Of a DNA stretch of 64,000 nucleotides, positions 25,787-33,065 are shown one piece after another. The notes below the pieces were generated by a model. It ran no database searches, had not been told where the DNA came from, and saw only the letters and a list, made by a program, of their open reading frames with translations. Every line of letters starts with the position of its first letter. The stretch's first letter is position 1. The DNA is from Bacillota bacterium (GTDB taxonomy: Bacteria; Bacillota; JADQBR01). Location of the stretch: positions 62,001 to 126,000 of the forward strand of contig JADQBR010000002.1 of NCBI GenBank assembly GCA_016278515.1. Direction: 5' to 3'. The position numbers and the translations under genes were made by a program.

Positions 25787-27106
25787 TTGCAAAATCTAAC
25801 GGCTGCTTTAAATATTAAGCCCAAAGAAATAATTTCGTTTATGGGCGGGGGTGGTAAAACTACCACAATGTTTCTTTTGGCAAAAGAACTGGCTCAAAAA
25901 AAAAAGGTGCTAATAACAACCACAACTAAGATAGAGTACCCAACTGAATACATGACTATTGTTGCAGAGAATTTGGAAGAAGCGCTTGCTAAGATAGATG
26001 GAATGGACAGTGCAATAATCGTGCTGGGTAGAAAAACCGAAGGAAATAAGCTGCACGGTATTCCCAAAAGCTGGCTAAATAATCTGAAGGAGCATTTTGA
26101 CTACATTCTTATAGAGGCTGATGGAGCTGCGCACAAAGCTTTAAAGGGATATGCAGATTATGAGCCCGTAATTCCTGGCGATTCTTCACTGGTAGTTGCT
26201 TTAGTAGGAATGAGTGTGGCGGGCAAAGCATTGGATAATACTTATGTTCACCGCGCCGAACTGCTGTCTCAAACCATTGGTGTCAGTACTAATGCTATAA
26301 TTGCACCATGGATGATCGCAAGAGTTTGCGAGGAAATGGCGAAATCAATTATCAAACAAGCCCCAGGTGCCCGAAAAGTCATATTTCTTAATCAGGTGGA
26401 ACCGGCTAATCATAGTCAATACTTGCGGTTGGTAGAGTGCTTGATTGGGGATTATTATGACAATGCACTAATTGGCAGATTATTACCTAGTATTGAAATA
26501 GAAAGAATAGATAATGGTATAAAAGTTCCGGTAATAGCAATTGTTCTTGCTGCAGGTATGTCAGCTAGGATGGGCAGCGAAAATAAATTGTTGCTGCCGT
26601 GGCGGAACACAACTGTTGTTAGACAAGTGGTAGAAACGACAGTTAAGGTTTTCGGAAACGATTTGTTAGTGGTGGTGGGCCATCAATATAAACGATTGAC
26701 CGATCATTTGAGTGACCTTACAAATAAGATAACTTATAATGAGGCTTATAGGTCCGGTCAATCAACCAGCGTTAAGAAAGGACTAGCGGAGGTAAATAAT
26801 GGTTACTTTGGGGCGATGTTTGTGTTGGGAGATCAGCCATTAATCCGACCGGAAATACTGGCATCGCTGCTTACAGCCTTTAAAATAAACCAGGCGCCCG
26901 TCGTTTATCCAACTTACAATAATAAGAGGGGTAATCCAACTATTTTTCATAGAACGCTGTTTTCACGTTTAATAAAAATTGAAGGCGATAGGGGCGGTCG
27001 TCTAATACTTGAAGAGGAAAGTGCAGAGGCCTTGGCGGTACCCGTAAATAACAGTTCAGTAGTGAAAGACATCGATACCAAAGAAGATTGGCAACAGTTA
27101 CGGTAA
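25787..27106 (+). CDS. YqeC-MocA fusion: selenium-hydroxylase accessory protein plus molybdopterin nucleotidyltransferase
   Basis: Protein of 439 residues. Residues 1-245 form a YqeC-type P-loop domain (GGGGKTT at 20-26; LITTTTKIEYPT; YILIEADGAAHKALKGY). Residues 250-439 form a MocA-type transferase with LAAGMSARMG (about 254-263), the metal-binding LGDQPLI and YNNKRGNPTIF. The domains act in maturation of selenium-dependent molybdenum hydroxylases: cofactor cytidylation or adenylation plus YqeC function. The start is TTG 25787 behind AAAGGAGGAC. No hydroxylase or selenium gene lies nearby. A rho-independent terminator follows. Confidence 0.85.
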   Translation: MQNLTAALNIKPKEIISFMGGGGKTTTMFLLAKELAQKKKVLITTTTKIEYPTEYMTIVAENLEEALAKIDGMDSAIIVLGRKTEGNKLHGIPKSWLNNLKEHFDYILIEADGAAHKALKGYADYEPVIPGDSSLVVALVGMSVAGKALDNTYVHRAELLSQTIGVSTNAIIAPWMIARVCEEMAKSIIKQAPGARKVIFLNQVEPANHSQYLRLVECLIGDYYDNALIGRLLPSIEIERIDNGIKVPVIAIVLAAGMSARMGSENKLLLPWRNTTVVRQVVETTVKVFGNDLLVVVGHQYKRLTDHLSDLTNKITYNEAYRSGQSTSVKKGLAEVNNGYFGAMFVLGDQPLIRPEILASLLTAFKINQAPVVYPTYNNKRGNPTIFHRTLFSRLIKIEGDRGGRLILEEESAEALAVPVNNSSVVKDIDTKEDWQQLR

Positions 27107-27113
27107 CATTTGA

Positions 27114-27148
27114 CGGCATACACTAGTAATTAGGTATGCCGCTTTTTT
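27114..27148 (+). terminator. Rho-independent terminator
   Basis: Stem CGGCATAC / GTATGCCG (8 bp perfect, 12-base loop) followed by C and six T, eight bases after the YqeC-MocA stop codon. Confidence 0.85.
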
Positions 27149-27492
27149 GATGAACTCATGCTAATGATTTATTCAAGCTTTGTTTATCTCTGGGACACCT
27201 ATTACCGAAATCTTAGGTGGAAGTTGATTAATTTTTCTTGCCCTTGTCAAGTGGGTGTTTTATAATAAATATTCAGGGGAAGAAAGATAAAGCGAAAACT
27301 TACATCAGGTGGGATTTTGTTTCCATCTGATGTTTAGTTAAGCATATCCAGGAGCTTAGCGCCACTTATTGGGTTATTTGTGGCGGTTAGCTATTGGATA
27401 AAGTGAGACTGCAATTGAACATTAAGCAGCTATTTCGATCATATATAATAAAATCATTTAGCCTGTTTTGGGGTTAATTAGGAGGCATTCTA
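27149..27492 (+). ncRNA. Candidate structured RNA or leader of unknown identity
   Basis: A good vegetative-type promoter, TTGCCC (27238-27243), 17 bases, TATAAT (27261-27266), faces right in this gene-free stretch. The transcript would contain two strong hairpins. The first is ACATCAG...CTGATGT extended by TGGGA/TTCCA (27302-27333). The second is a long interrupted stem TATCCA..GCTTAGCGCCAC / GTGGCGGTTAGC..TGGATA (27345-27400). No T-tract follows; the DUF2318 gene begins about 90 bases later. It could be a 5' leader, a riboswitch-like element or a dispersed repeat. I could not match it to a known class. Confidence 0.45.
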
Positions 27493-28083
27493 TTGTCTAA
27501 ACGAAAACAAAAAAGAGAAGAGTTTATCGGTGGGAAACAAAGATACCGGGGTCCCAATAGGGTAGTGATTGCAGTTTTTGCTTTGATAGCTGTGGTTGGG
27601 GTATCTTGGTTTGTCTATCTGACACGTGATACTGCTGCCTTGCCCGAACGATATGAAGGCGGAAATTATAATGTAGGGAACACACCTAATTATAAAGGTA
27701 AATCGATCAGTATGACAGATATCGAAAATATTATTCAAAACGGGCAAATTGTTTTATCTTTAGATAAGATAAAAGAAAGTAACATTATCTTTACGGAATA
27801 CAAAAATGGCGGGGAAAGAAAAGGCATTACCGCATTTGTTACCCCTGCGGGGCGTTTGAGGGTTTCAATGGCTATGTGTGAACCATGTCGATCGGAACGT
27901 TTCCACATTGAAGGGGTGGAGTTAGTATGCGAGACCTGCGGCACAAGGTGGTTGCTGAATGATTTAAAGGGTGTTTCAGGCGGATGCGTCAAATATCCTC
28001 CAGAAGAACTGCCTTACGAAGTGCATGATGGCAGTGTTTATGTACCAGAGAATATCGTCAACAATTGGCAAGCGCGGATTTGA
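27493..28083 (+). CDS. DUF2318 membrane-anchored metal/Fe-S protein
   Basis: Protein of 196 residues with one N-terminal membrane anchor (about 23-45). A periplasm-facing or outer-face domain holds cysteine pairs MCEPCRSERFHIEGVEL and LVCETCGTRWLLNDL, and SGGC-x2-YPPEEL near the end, the signature of DUF2318 (FtrD-like) proteins. The start is TTG behind TAGGAGGC. It precedes a TRASH-like small protein by 25 bp, so the pair is likely an operon with a metal or redox role. Confidence 0.8.
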   Translation: MSKRKQKREEFIGGKQRYRGPNRVVIAVFALIAVVGVSWFVYLTRDTAALPERYEGGNYNVGNTPNYKGKSISMTDIENIIQNGQIVLSLDKIKESNIIFTEYKNGGERKGITAFVTPAGRLRVSMAMCEPCRSERFHIEGVELVCETCGTRWLLNDLKGVSGGCVKYPPEELPYEVHDGSVYVPENIVNNWQARI

Positions 28084-28108
28084 TAAAGGTAGGTAGGTGT
28101 AAGTTATA

Positions 28109-28357
28109 ATGGAACATTTTTTAGATTTTATTTTATTTTTTGTAATATGGTCAATTCTTCTTCGGGTCATACAATCAATGAGAAGGCCAAGACAAGGAAA
28201 AACGGAGAAACTACAAAACAGTTCAGTTTGTGGCAACTGCGGTAAGGCCATCACTGATTCCGCGGTTAAACAAAATCTTGACGGGACTGCACACTACTTT
28301 TGCAGCTTTCAATGTAGAGAGGGTTATGTGCGAAAGAAATGGCATTCGGTTAAATAA
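28109..28357 (+). CDS. Small membrane-anchored TRASH/YHS-like metal-binding protein
   Basis: Protein of 82 residues with an N-terminal membrane helix (about 5-20) and a C-terminal cysteine module C-x2-C...F-C-x3-C (VCGNCGKAI, YFCSFQCREGYVRKKW) as in TRASH and YHS metal-binding domains. The start is ATG behind GGTAGGTG. It is downstream of the DUF2318 gene, and a terminator directly follows it. It probably has a metal chaperone or sensing role. Confidence 0.7.
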   Translation: MEHFLDFILFFVIWSILLRVIQSMRRPRQGKTEKLQNSSVCGNCGKAITDSAVKQNLDGTAHYFCSFQCREGYVRKKWHSVK

Positions 28358-28387
28358 AACCTATTTTTCTTGGGTTTTATTTTTTTA
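28353..28387 (+). terminator. Rho-independent terminator
   Basis: Stem AATAAAACC / GGTTTTATT followed by seven T, starting at the stop codon of the TRASH-like gene. Confidence 0.75.
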
Positions 28388-28613
28388 GGAAGGTTTTATT
28401 ATTTGTCAAATAATGTCGAAACTTTTCTAAAGGGATTTGGTATGAAAAAGTTGAATTTGGAAGTATATGTAACATTTCAGTTATTTAGGGGACTGCTGCT
28501 ACTCTATTAAAGCATTAAAGAGTTGCACTTTAGAAATACTTGAATAATGTTAACTTGTCAGCAGTTTTATAGCCAATACCTAAGTTGGATATCTAGCGAT
28601 GGAGGTGATACTG

Positions 28614-28787
28614 TTGTATAAACAGCGGGTAGAGATTATTCTTAAACTAATTACCTCTTTAAGGGCAGAGGTGGAATTGTTGGCAGAGGAATCTCTGCAT
28701 TTTGCCAAAAATGAATTCGCAGAAAAAAGCAAACAACTTACAACTTTGCTATCGGAATACGAAAAAATGCTGAATAAAGAGAATTGA
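28614..28787 (+). CDS. Small helical protein of unknown function
   Basis: Short frame of 57 residues (YKQRVEIILKLITSLRAEVELLAEESLHFAK...), predicted as two amphipathic helices. The start is TTG 28614, 8 bases after GGAGG at 28601-28605; the upstream in-frame ATG at 28599 overlaps that Shine-Dalgarno sequence and is not a plausible start. The stop codon lies inside a long perfect palindrome that serves as terminator. No family recognised. Confidence 0.55.
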   Translation: MYKQRVEIILKLITSLRAEVELLAEESLHFAKNEFAEKSKQLTTLLSEYEKMLNKEN

Positions 28788-28822
28788 CGGATTAATTAAT
28801 CCGTCAATTCTCTTTATTTTAT
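28773..28822. terminator. 46-bp perfect palindrome, bidirectional terminator
   Basis: Perfect inverted repeat at 28773-28818, centred between 28795 and 28796, with arms ending GAATTGACGGATTAA and complement, flanked by A-rich and T-rich tracts. It contains the last codons and stop of the small helical gene and could terminate transcription from both sides. Confidence 0.7.
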
Positions 28823-28917
28823 TTTATGGTAAGTTTTGCTTAATATTTTTTCGTATTAATGCAGGAACATAGACAACTAAATACGAAATAATTAGAAAAG
28901 GTTTGGAGTAATGTGGT

Positions 28918-29529
28918 ATGAGAAAAAGTTCACAAATACTAAGTATTATTTTAATTTTATTAATAATTAGTGGGGTTGCTTTGGGTGCATATTTTTATCA
29001 AAAGAACCTTCCTTTGTTGTGGGTATTTGGAATAGCGATTGGTTTTGTTTTTTATCGATCAGGAATTTGCTTTTCAACAGCTTTCTCGGATATTGTGATA
29101 TTTAGAAATTTTCGCATGTTTCGTACTTCTCTAATTTTATTATTAGTATCATTTTTAGGTTTTAATATTGTTCAATTGTATTCAAATATATCTAATGGGT
29201 CTATTCCAGGATATATTTTTCCTGTTGGGCTTCATACAGCAATTGGCGGCATACTTTTTGGCATGGGCATGGTCCTTGCTGGCGCTTGTGTTTGCGGCAC
29301 GCTTCAAAAGTTGAGCGAGGGGTTTCTGCTTTTTTGGTTTGTGTTGAGTGGAGTTGTTATCGGATCCCTCCTAGGGGCTTATCACTATCCATGGTGGGAA
29401 GTTTCATATCTAAGCTGGGAACCAGTATTTCTGCCTAATATTTTTGGTTGGCGTGTGAGCTGGTTATTGACTGTAATTATATTAGTTGGTGTTTTTGGTG
29501 GCACTTTTTTATTAGAAAGAAGGAAATGA
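28918..29529 (+). CDS. YeeE/YedE-type sulfur transport protein, first half
   Basis: Membrane protein of 203 residues with about five or six helices. It carries the YeeE/YedE motifs FYRSGICFSTAFSD (Cys in helix) and GMGMVLAGACVCGTLQKLSEG. The full TsuA/YeeE protein is about 350 residues; here it is split, with a second half-protein at 29793-30341. The likely role is uptake of thiosulfate or a related sulfur or selenium species. The genes flank a TusA-like carrier in one operon. Confidence 0.82.
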   Translation: MRKSSQILSIILILLIISGVALGAYFYQKNLPLLWVFGIAIGFVFYRSGICFSTAFSDIVIFRNFRMFRTSLILLLVSFLGFNIVQLYSNISNGSIPGYIFPVGLHTAIGGILFGMGMVLAGACVCGTLQKLSEGFLLFWFVLSGVVIGSLLGAYHYPWWEVSYLSWEPVFLPNIFGWRVSWLLTVIILVGVFGGTFLLERRK

Positions 29530-29538
29530 GGTGCAGCT

Positions 29539-29763
29539 ATGGCTAAAGAACGGTTAGATGTGCTTGGCGAAGTTTGTCCCATACCTTTATTAATGACTCA
29601 GGGGGTACTGGCAAAATTAAAAAACATAGATGTTTTAATCGTCGAAACTGACAGTAATCAAGCCGCCAGAAACATTTTTAACTGGTGTGAGAGCTGTGGC
29701 TTTAAATTTGAAATCGATGATTTGGAGAACGGCATTTGGGAAATCACCATCAAAAAGGAATAA
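29539..29763 (+). CDS. TusA/TsuB-family sulfur carrier protein
   Basis: Protein of 74 residues with the sulfur-carrier motif C-P-x-P in GEVCPIPLLMT (Cys near position 12) and the beta-alpha-beta-alpha-beta pattern of TusA. The start is ATG behind GAGGTG, 9 bp after the first YeeE half. It probably accepts sulfur from the transported compound. An extra WCESCGF motif occurs in the second half. Confidence 0.88.
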   Translation: MAKERLDVLGEVCPIPLLMTQGVLAKLKNIDVLIVETDSNQAARNIFNWCESCGFKFEIDDLENGIWEITIKKE

Positions 29764-29792
29764 ATATATCTTCTAGAGGCAGGGTGACATAA

Positions 29793-30341
29793 TTGAAACA
29801 GGGACAAGGAAAAACCATTAATAAGCATGTTCTGATTGGCCCATGGCCTTACTGGGCAGGGGCCTTAATTTTAGGTTTGTTAAATGTATTGCTATTTGTA
29901 ATATTTAAGAAACCATGGGGAGTTACTTCAGGAATTGCAAAATGGGGATTTGACCTTTGGGAAGGTCTAGGTGGCCACCCTGAAAGTTGGGCTTACTTTA
30001 GAGAAATTAATAGTGATATACTATCTTCCCATATATTTTTTAACCAGGCTAATATTCTTAACATGGGATTGGTGTTCGGAGTTATGTTGGCCGTTCTTTT
30101 GTCCTCTCATTTTCGCATTAAACGCCTTAAGACTAGGTCGCAGCTAATATCGGCAATCGCCGGCGGAATTATGATGGGCTATGGCGCCAGGTTGGCTTTT
30201 GGCTGCAATATTGGTGCACTAATAGGTGGGATAGCCTCCCAGTCATTGCATGGTTGGGTGTTCGGTGTTTTCTTATTTATTGGTGCTAGTTTGGGAACCT
30301 TATTTGTTAGGTACTATGTTTTAAAGAAAAGATTACCTTAG
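29793..30341 (+). CDS. YeeE/YedE-type sulfur transport protein, second half
   Basis: Membrane protein of 182 residues. The conserved stretch MMGYGARLAFGCNIGALIGGIASQSLHGWVF (GCN cysteine motif) is the YeeE/YedE hallmark. It starts at TTG 29793 behind AGGGTGAC. With the first half and TusA it forms a three-gene sulfur uptake unit in which each half provides the conserved cysteine loops. It converges on the LysR-type regulator gene. Confidence 0.85.
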   Translation: MKQGQGKTINKHVLIGPWPYWAGALILGLLNVLLFVIFKKPWGVTSGIAKWGFDLWEGLGGHPESWAYFREINSDILSSHIFFNQANILNMGLVFGVMLAVLLSSHFRIKRLKTRSQLISAIAGGIMMGYGARLAFGCNIGALIGGIASQSLHGWVFGVFLFIGASLGTLFVRYYVLKKRLP

Positions 30342-30376
30342 AAGGTTAATAAGTGCAACTGGCGTCCTCATAGCAT

Positions 30377-31294
30377 TTAGCAAAAAGGATCACTTCCGGG
30401 GCCCGCTATAAAACGTACAAATCTTCTAGCAGTAGCGTTTAATTGTTTTTCATCTTTGTATACTAATAAATAATCTACCTTTAATTCTATATCTTTAATT
30501 TTTAGTGGGTGAATGGAACCGGATCTAACTTCTTTCCTAATTGCCAGGTTACTGCAGATTGAGAGGCCTAAGCCAGCTTCAACCGTTGATTTAATCGCCT
30601 CTAAACTACCCATTTCTGTTTCAATGTTAAAGTCGGATAAGCTGAGGCTGTGAGAGGAGATAACGTTTTCAAACATACAGCGAACTCCTGACCCTTCTTC
30701 GCGAATTATTAATGGAGCTTTTTTTAATTCTTCTAGTGTAATAAAGCGCATATTTATCCAGGGAGGCTTTGGAGGGGCTATTATTACTAATTCGTCATGT
30801 AAGACAGTTTTTTCAACAAACTTATGTTTATAGTATTGTTCAGGCAAAGGATCTTCCAGCATAGCCAGATGGATTGTATTTTCTTCTAGCAGGGAGAGGA
30901 TATTTTCAGTATTTCTTATTTCTAATTTTACTTGAGTATTAGGATATTTTTCTTTAAATGTCCAAATACTGCAAGGAATTGCATAGTTGCCAATTGCTGA
31001 ACTGGCGCCAATCACTAGTTTCTGATTTGTTTCATTCAACAAATGATCAATGGATTTTTCTAATTCATCATGTTGTTTGAGAATTTCTTTAGCGAATTGG
31101 TAAACAAGCTGACCGGTTGAAGTGAGAGTAACGCCGCTTGTGCTTCGTTCAAACAGCCTTGTCCCATAGAAATCTTCTATTGATTGTATTTGTGAACTTA
31201 CTGCAGGTTGGCTTAAGTGATGAAGCTTAGCCGCTTTGGAAAAACTTTTCACTCGAGCTACTTCACATAAAAGTTCAAACTGAGAGAGATTCAT
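30377..31294 (-). CDS. LysR-type transcriptional regulator, CysL-like
   Basis: Protein of 305 residues, standard LTTR length. The N-terminal helix-turn-helix (FSKAAKLHHLSQPAVSSQIQSIEDFYG, about 18-44) is followed by a periplasmic-binding-protein-like effector domain. The length and the sulfur genes next door suggest a CysL-type role. It is convergent with the sulfur-uptake operon and divergent from tatA, so either may be its target. A dyad TTATA-N4-TATAA lies about 50 bp upstream of its start. Confidence 0.88.
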   Translation of the reverse strand: MNLSQFELLCEVARVKSFSKAAKLHHLSQPAVSSQIQSIEDFYGTRLFERSTSGVTLTSTGQLVYQFAKEILKQHDELEKSIDHLLNETNQKLVIGASSAIGNYAIPCSIWTFKEKYPNTQVKLEIRNTENILSLLEENTIHLAMLEDPLPEQYYKHKFVEKTVLHDELVIIAPPKPPWINMRFITLEELKKAPLIIREEGSGVRCMFENVISSHSLSLSDFNIETEMGSLEAIKSTVEAGLGLSICSNLAIRKEVRSGSIHPLKIKDIELKVDYLLVYKDEKQLNATARRFVRFIAGPGSDPFC

Positions 31295-31671
31295 GATATA
31301 GATCTCCTTTCATTAAATAAAGACAGGCTATAACCTCTACTTATACCGATATAATTATTTACAGACAGGACAAAGACTATATTTGAGAAATATGTAGAGT
31401 AGCCATTACCATCAGGTTGTTTATTATTATATCAGGAAAGGATATTCAATTGAAGAGGCATTAAGCCTTATTTTGTGAAATCTATCCCATGCCTAAGATA
31501 CGGAAGGAGAGAGAAGAAGTTATTTTTGAAAGTAATCGGAAACGAATTGATCTTTGAGTAGTCAAATAGTTCTTGACGAAAGCACCTAGCGATATAGTAT
31601 TATATAAATATAGAATGTAAATGATTTGTAAAAGTAGAAAGTAAAAACTTGATTTTGGGAGGTATTTAATT
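31295..31671. promoter_or_regulatory. Divergent control region between the LysR regulator and the tat genes
   Basis: No gene was found in this 377-bp stretch. The dyad TTATA-CCGA-TATAA at 31341-31354 (TTA-N8-TAA) has the form of an LTTR binding site and is 47 bp from the regulator start, suiting autoregulation. Toward tatA there is TTGACG at about 31573 with AT-rich -10 candidates (TATTAT) 19 bases downstream, a plausible but imperfect promoter. Confidence 0.4.
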
Positions 31672-31839
31672 ATGCTCGGAGGAATTGGTTTACCTGAGTT
31701 GCTAATAGTACTTGTCTTGGCGTTAGTCGTTTTCGGTGCCGGTAAATTATCAGGAGTAGGTAAGGCATTGGGACAGAGTATCCGTGAATTTAAAACTGCG
31801 GTTGAAAAGCCTAAGGAAGAAGAAACTAAACAAGAATAG
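31672..31839 (+). CDS. tatA: TatA-type twin-arginine translocase subunit (short)
   Basis: Protein of 55 residues: [22 protein letters not shown] membrane helix, an amphipathic hinge ([20 protein letters not shown]) and a short acidic-basic tail. This is the canonical TatA layout with the FG hinge and no extended C-terminus. The start is ATG behind GGGAGG. It is the first of three tat genes, 20 bp from the next, and is too short for routine gene-length cut-offs. Confidence 0.92.
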   Translation: MLGGIGLPELLIVLVLALVVFGAGKLSGVGKALGQSIREFKTAVEKPKEEETKQE

Positions 31840-31859
31840 TAAATTGGGAGGACGAGGAC

Positions 31860-32096
31860 ATGTTTAATATCGGTTTTCCGGAATTGATCATAATTCTGGT
31901 GTTGGCACTTGTTATTTTTGGACCCAAAAAATTGCCGGAGGTTGGTAAAGCTATCGGGAGTGGACTAAAAGAATTTAAAAAAGCCACCAGTGATCTTCAG
32001 AAAGCGATAGAATTTGATGACGATGAACCCAAATCCCAAGCGACCGCTCAAGAGGATAAACCGAAGAATACTAAGGATAAAGACGACAACAAGTAG
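31860..32096 (+). CDS. Second TatA/TatB-type subunit
   Basis: Protein of 78 residues with membrane helix ([28 protein letters not shown]), FGP hinge, amphipathic helix and a longer, charged tail. The GPKKLPEVG motif is shared by TatA and TatB; Firmicutes often use two TatA-type proteins with TatC. The start is ATG, preceded by GGGAGG. It probably acts in the receptor complex with TatC or in pore formation. Confidence 0.88.
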   Translation: MFNIGFPELIIILVLALVIFGPKKLPEVGKAIGSGLKEFKKATSDLQKAIEFDDDEPKSQATAQEDKPKNTKDKDDNK

Positions 32097-32121
32097 CTAC
32101 TGATAGAAAGGTGATAGGGAC

Positions 32122-32865
32122 ATGAAGGATAATGTCAACCTTTCTCTATCTGAACATTTAACTGATTTGAGAAAGGTATTTACTATAAGTATAATTGCAA
32201 TCGTACTCTGTTCCGCAGTTACTTATTTTGTGTTTGGTAACCAGCTTTACAATTTAATTACTGATCCTTTAAAAAGTCTAGATGTCAAACTCGTGTATAT
32301 TGGTATGGCAGAAGCCTTCATTACCAAAATTAAAATTGCTGTATTAGCCGGTGTTATAGTGGCTATGCCTATAATTATGTTTCAGATATGGAGATTTCTC
32401 GCCCCTGCGTTGTTTCCAAAAGAACGACGATTAGTATTACTTGTTTTACCGCTTTCAATTATTTTGTTTGCAATGGGTGTGTCCTTTGCATATCTAGTAG
32501 TTTTTGAATTTGCTGCCCGATTTTTACTGGTAGTGGTTAGCGGAGATTTAGAACCCATGTTATCTGTTGGGCCTTATGTATCATTCCTTATAAGCTTTTT
32601 AATACCATTTGGGATAGTCTTTGAACTACCCATGGTAGTATTTTTTCTTGCTAGGTTCGGGATTGTAAATCACCGCTGGTTGTCCAAGAATCGAAAGTTT
32701 GCTGTGTTGATCTTTTTCGTCATTGGTGCGGTTTTAACACCTCCTGATGTGGTATCTCAAGTTTTATTAGCTGGTCCGATGATGCTATTGTTTGAGATAA
32801 GTGTTTTAATTGCACGATTTGTCAAACCTAAACCGAAGACAACTGAGGTAATTGAAGAGGATTGA
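32122..32865 (+). CDS. tatC: Sec-independent protein translocase TatC
   Basis: Protein of 247 residues with six membrane helices. It begins NLSLSEHLTDLRK, and the family-defining LFPKERRLVL and late FVIGAVLTPPDVVSQVLLAGPMMLLFEISV are present. TatC recognises twin-arginine signal peptides. The start is ATG behind AAAGGTGAT, 25 bp after the second TatA. A rho-independent terminator follows. No obvious Tat substrate gene is in the window. Confidence 0.95.
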   Translation: MKDNVNLSLSEHLTDLRKVFTISIIAIVLCSAVTYFVFGNQLYNLITDPLKSLDVKLVYIGMAEAFITKIKIAVLAGVIVAMPIIMFQIWRFLAPALFPKERRLVLLVLPLSIILFAMGVSFAYLVVFEFAARFLLVVVSGDLEPMLSVGPYVSFLISFLIPFGIVFELPMVVFFLARFGIVNHRWLSKNRKFAVLIFFVIGAVLTPPDVVSQVLLAGPMMLLFEISVLIARFVKPKPKTTEVIEED

Positions 32866-32877
32866 TATGTCACCTTA

Positions 32878-32910
32878 AGGCACCCAAAGACAGTACTAGG
32901 GTGCTTTTTT
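32878..32910 (+). terminator. Rho-independent terminator after tatC
   Basis: Stem GCACCC (32880-32885) / GGGTGC (32899-32904) with six T directly after, 15 bases past the tatC stop. Confidence 0.8.
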
Positions 32911-32979
32911 ATAGTATGAAATTATGGGTAAAGAAGACATAAGTCAAGCCAAGTTGTATTAACTTAGAATAAATTAATG

Positions 32980-33014
32980 GTCGCAATTTCCTTAATAAAA
33001 GAGGAAATTGCGAC
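32980..33014. promoter_or_regulatory. 13-bp perfect hairpin/operator before the chemoreceptor gene
   Basis: GTCGCAATTTCCT / AGGAAATTGCGAC with a 9-base loop, ending 51 bases before the chemoreceptor start codon. There is no T-tract, so it is more likely an operator or leader hairpin than a terminator. Confidence 0.45.
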
Positions 33015-33065
33015 AAAAGTGAGAATTTATAACACAAATAAATAATATGTCGGTGGGGTGTTTAA

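Noticed and set aside
27238-27492. Known riboswitch (cobalamin, Moco, c-di-GMP, THF) or 6S RNA
   Set aside because: None of the conserved core sequences I know for these classes could be found; kept only as an unidentified structured element.
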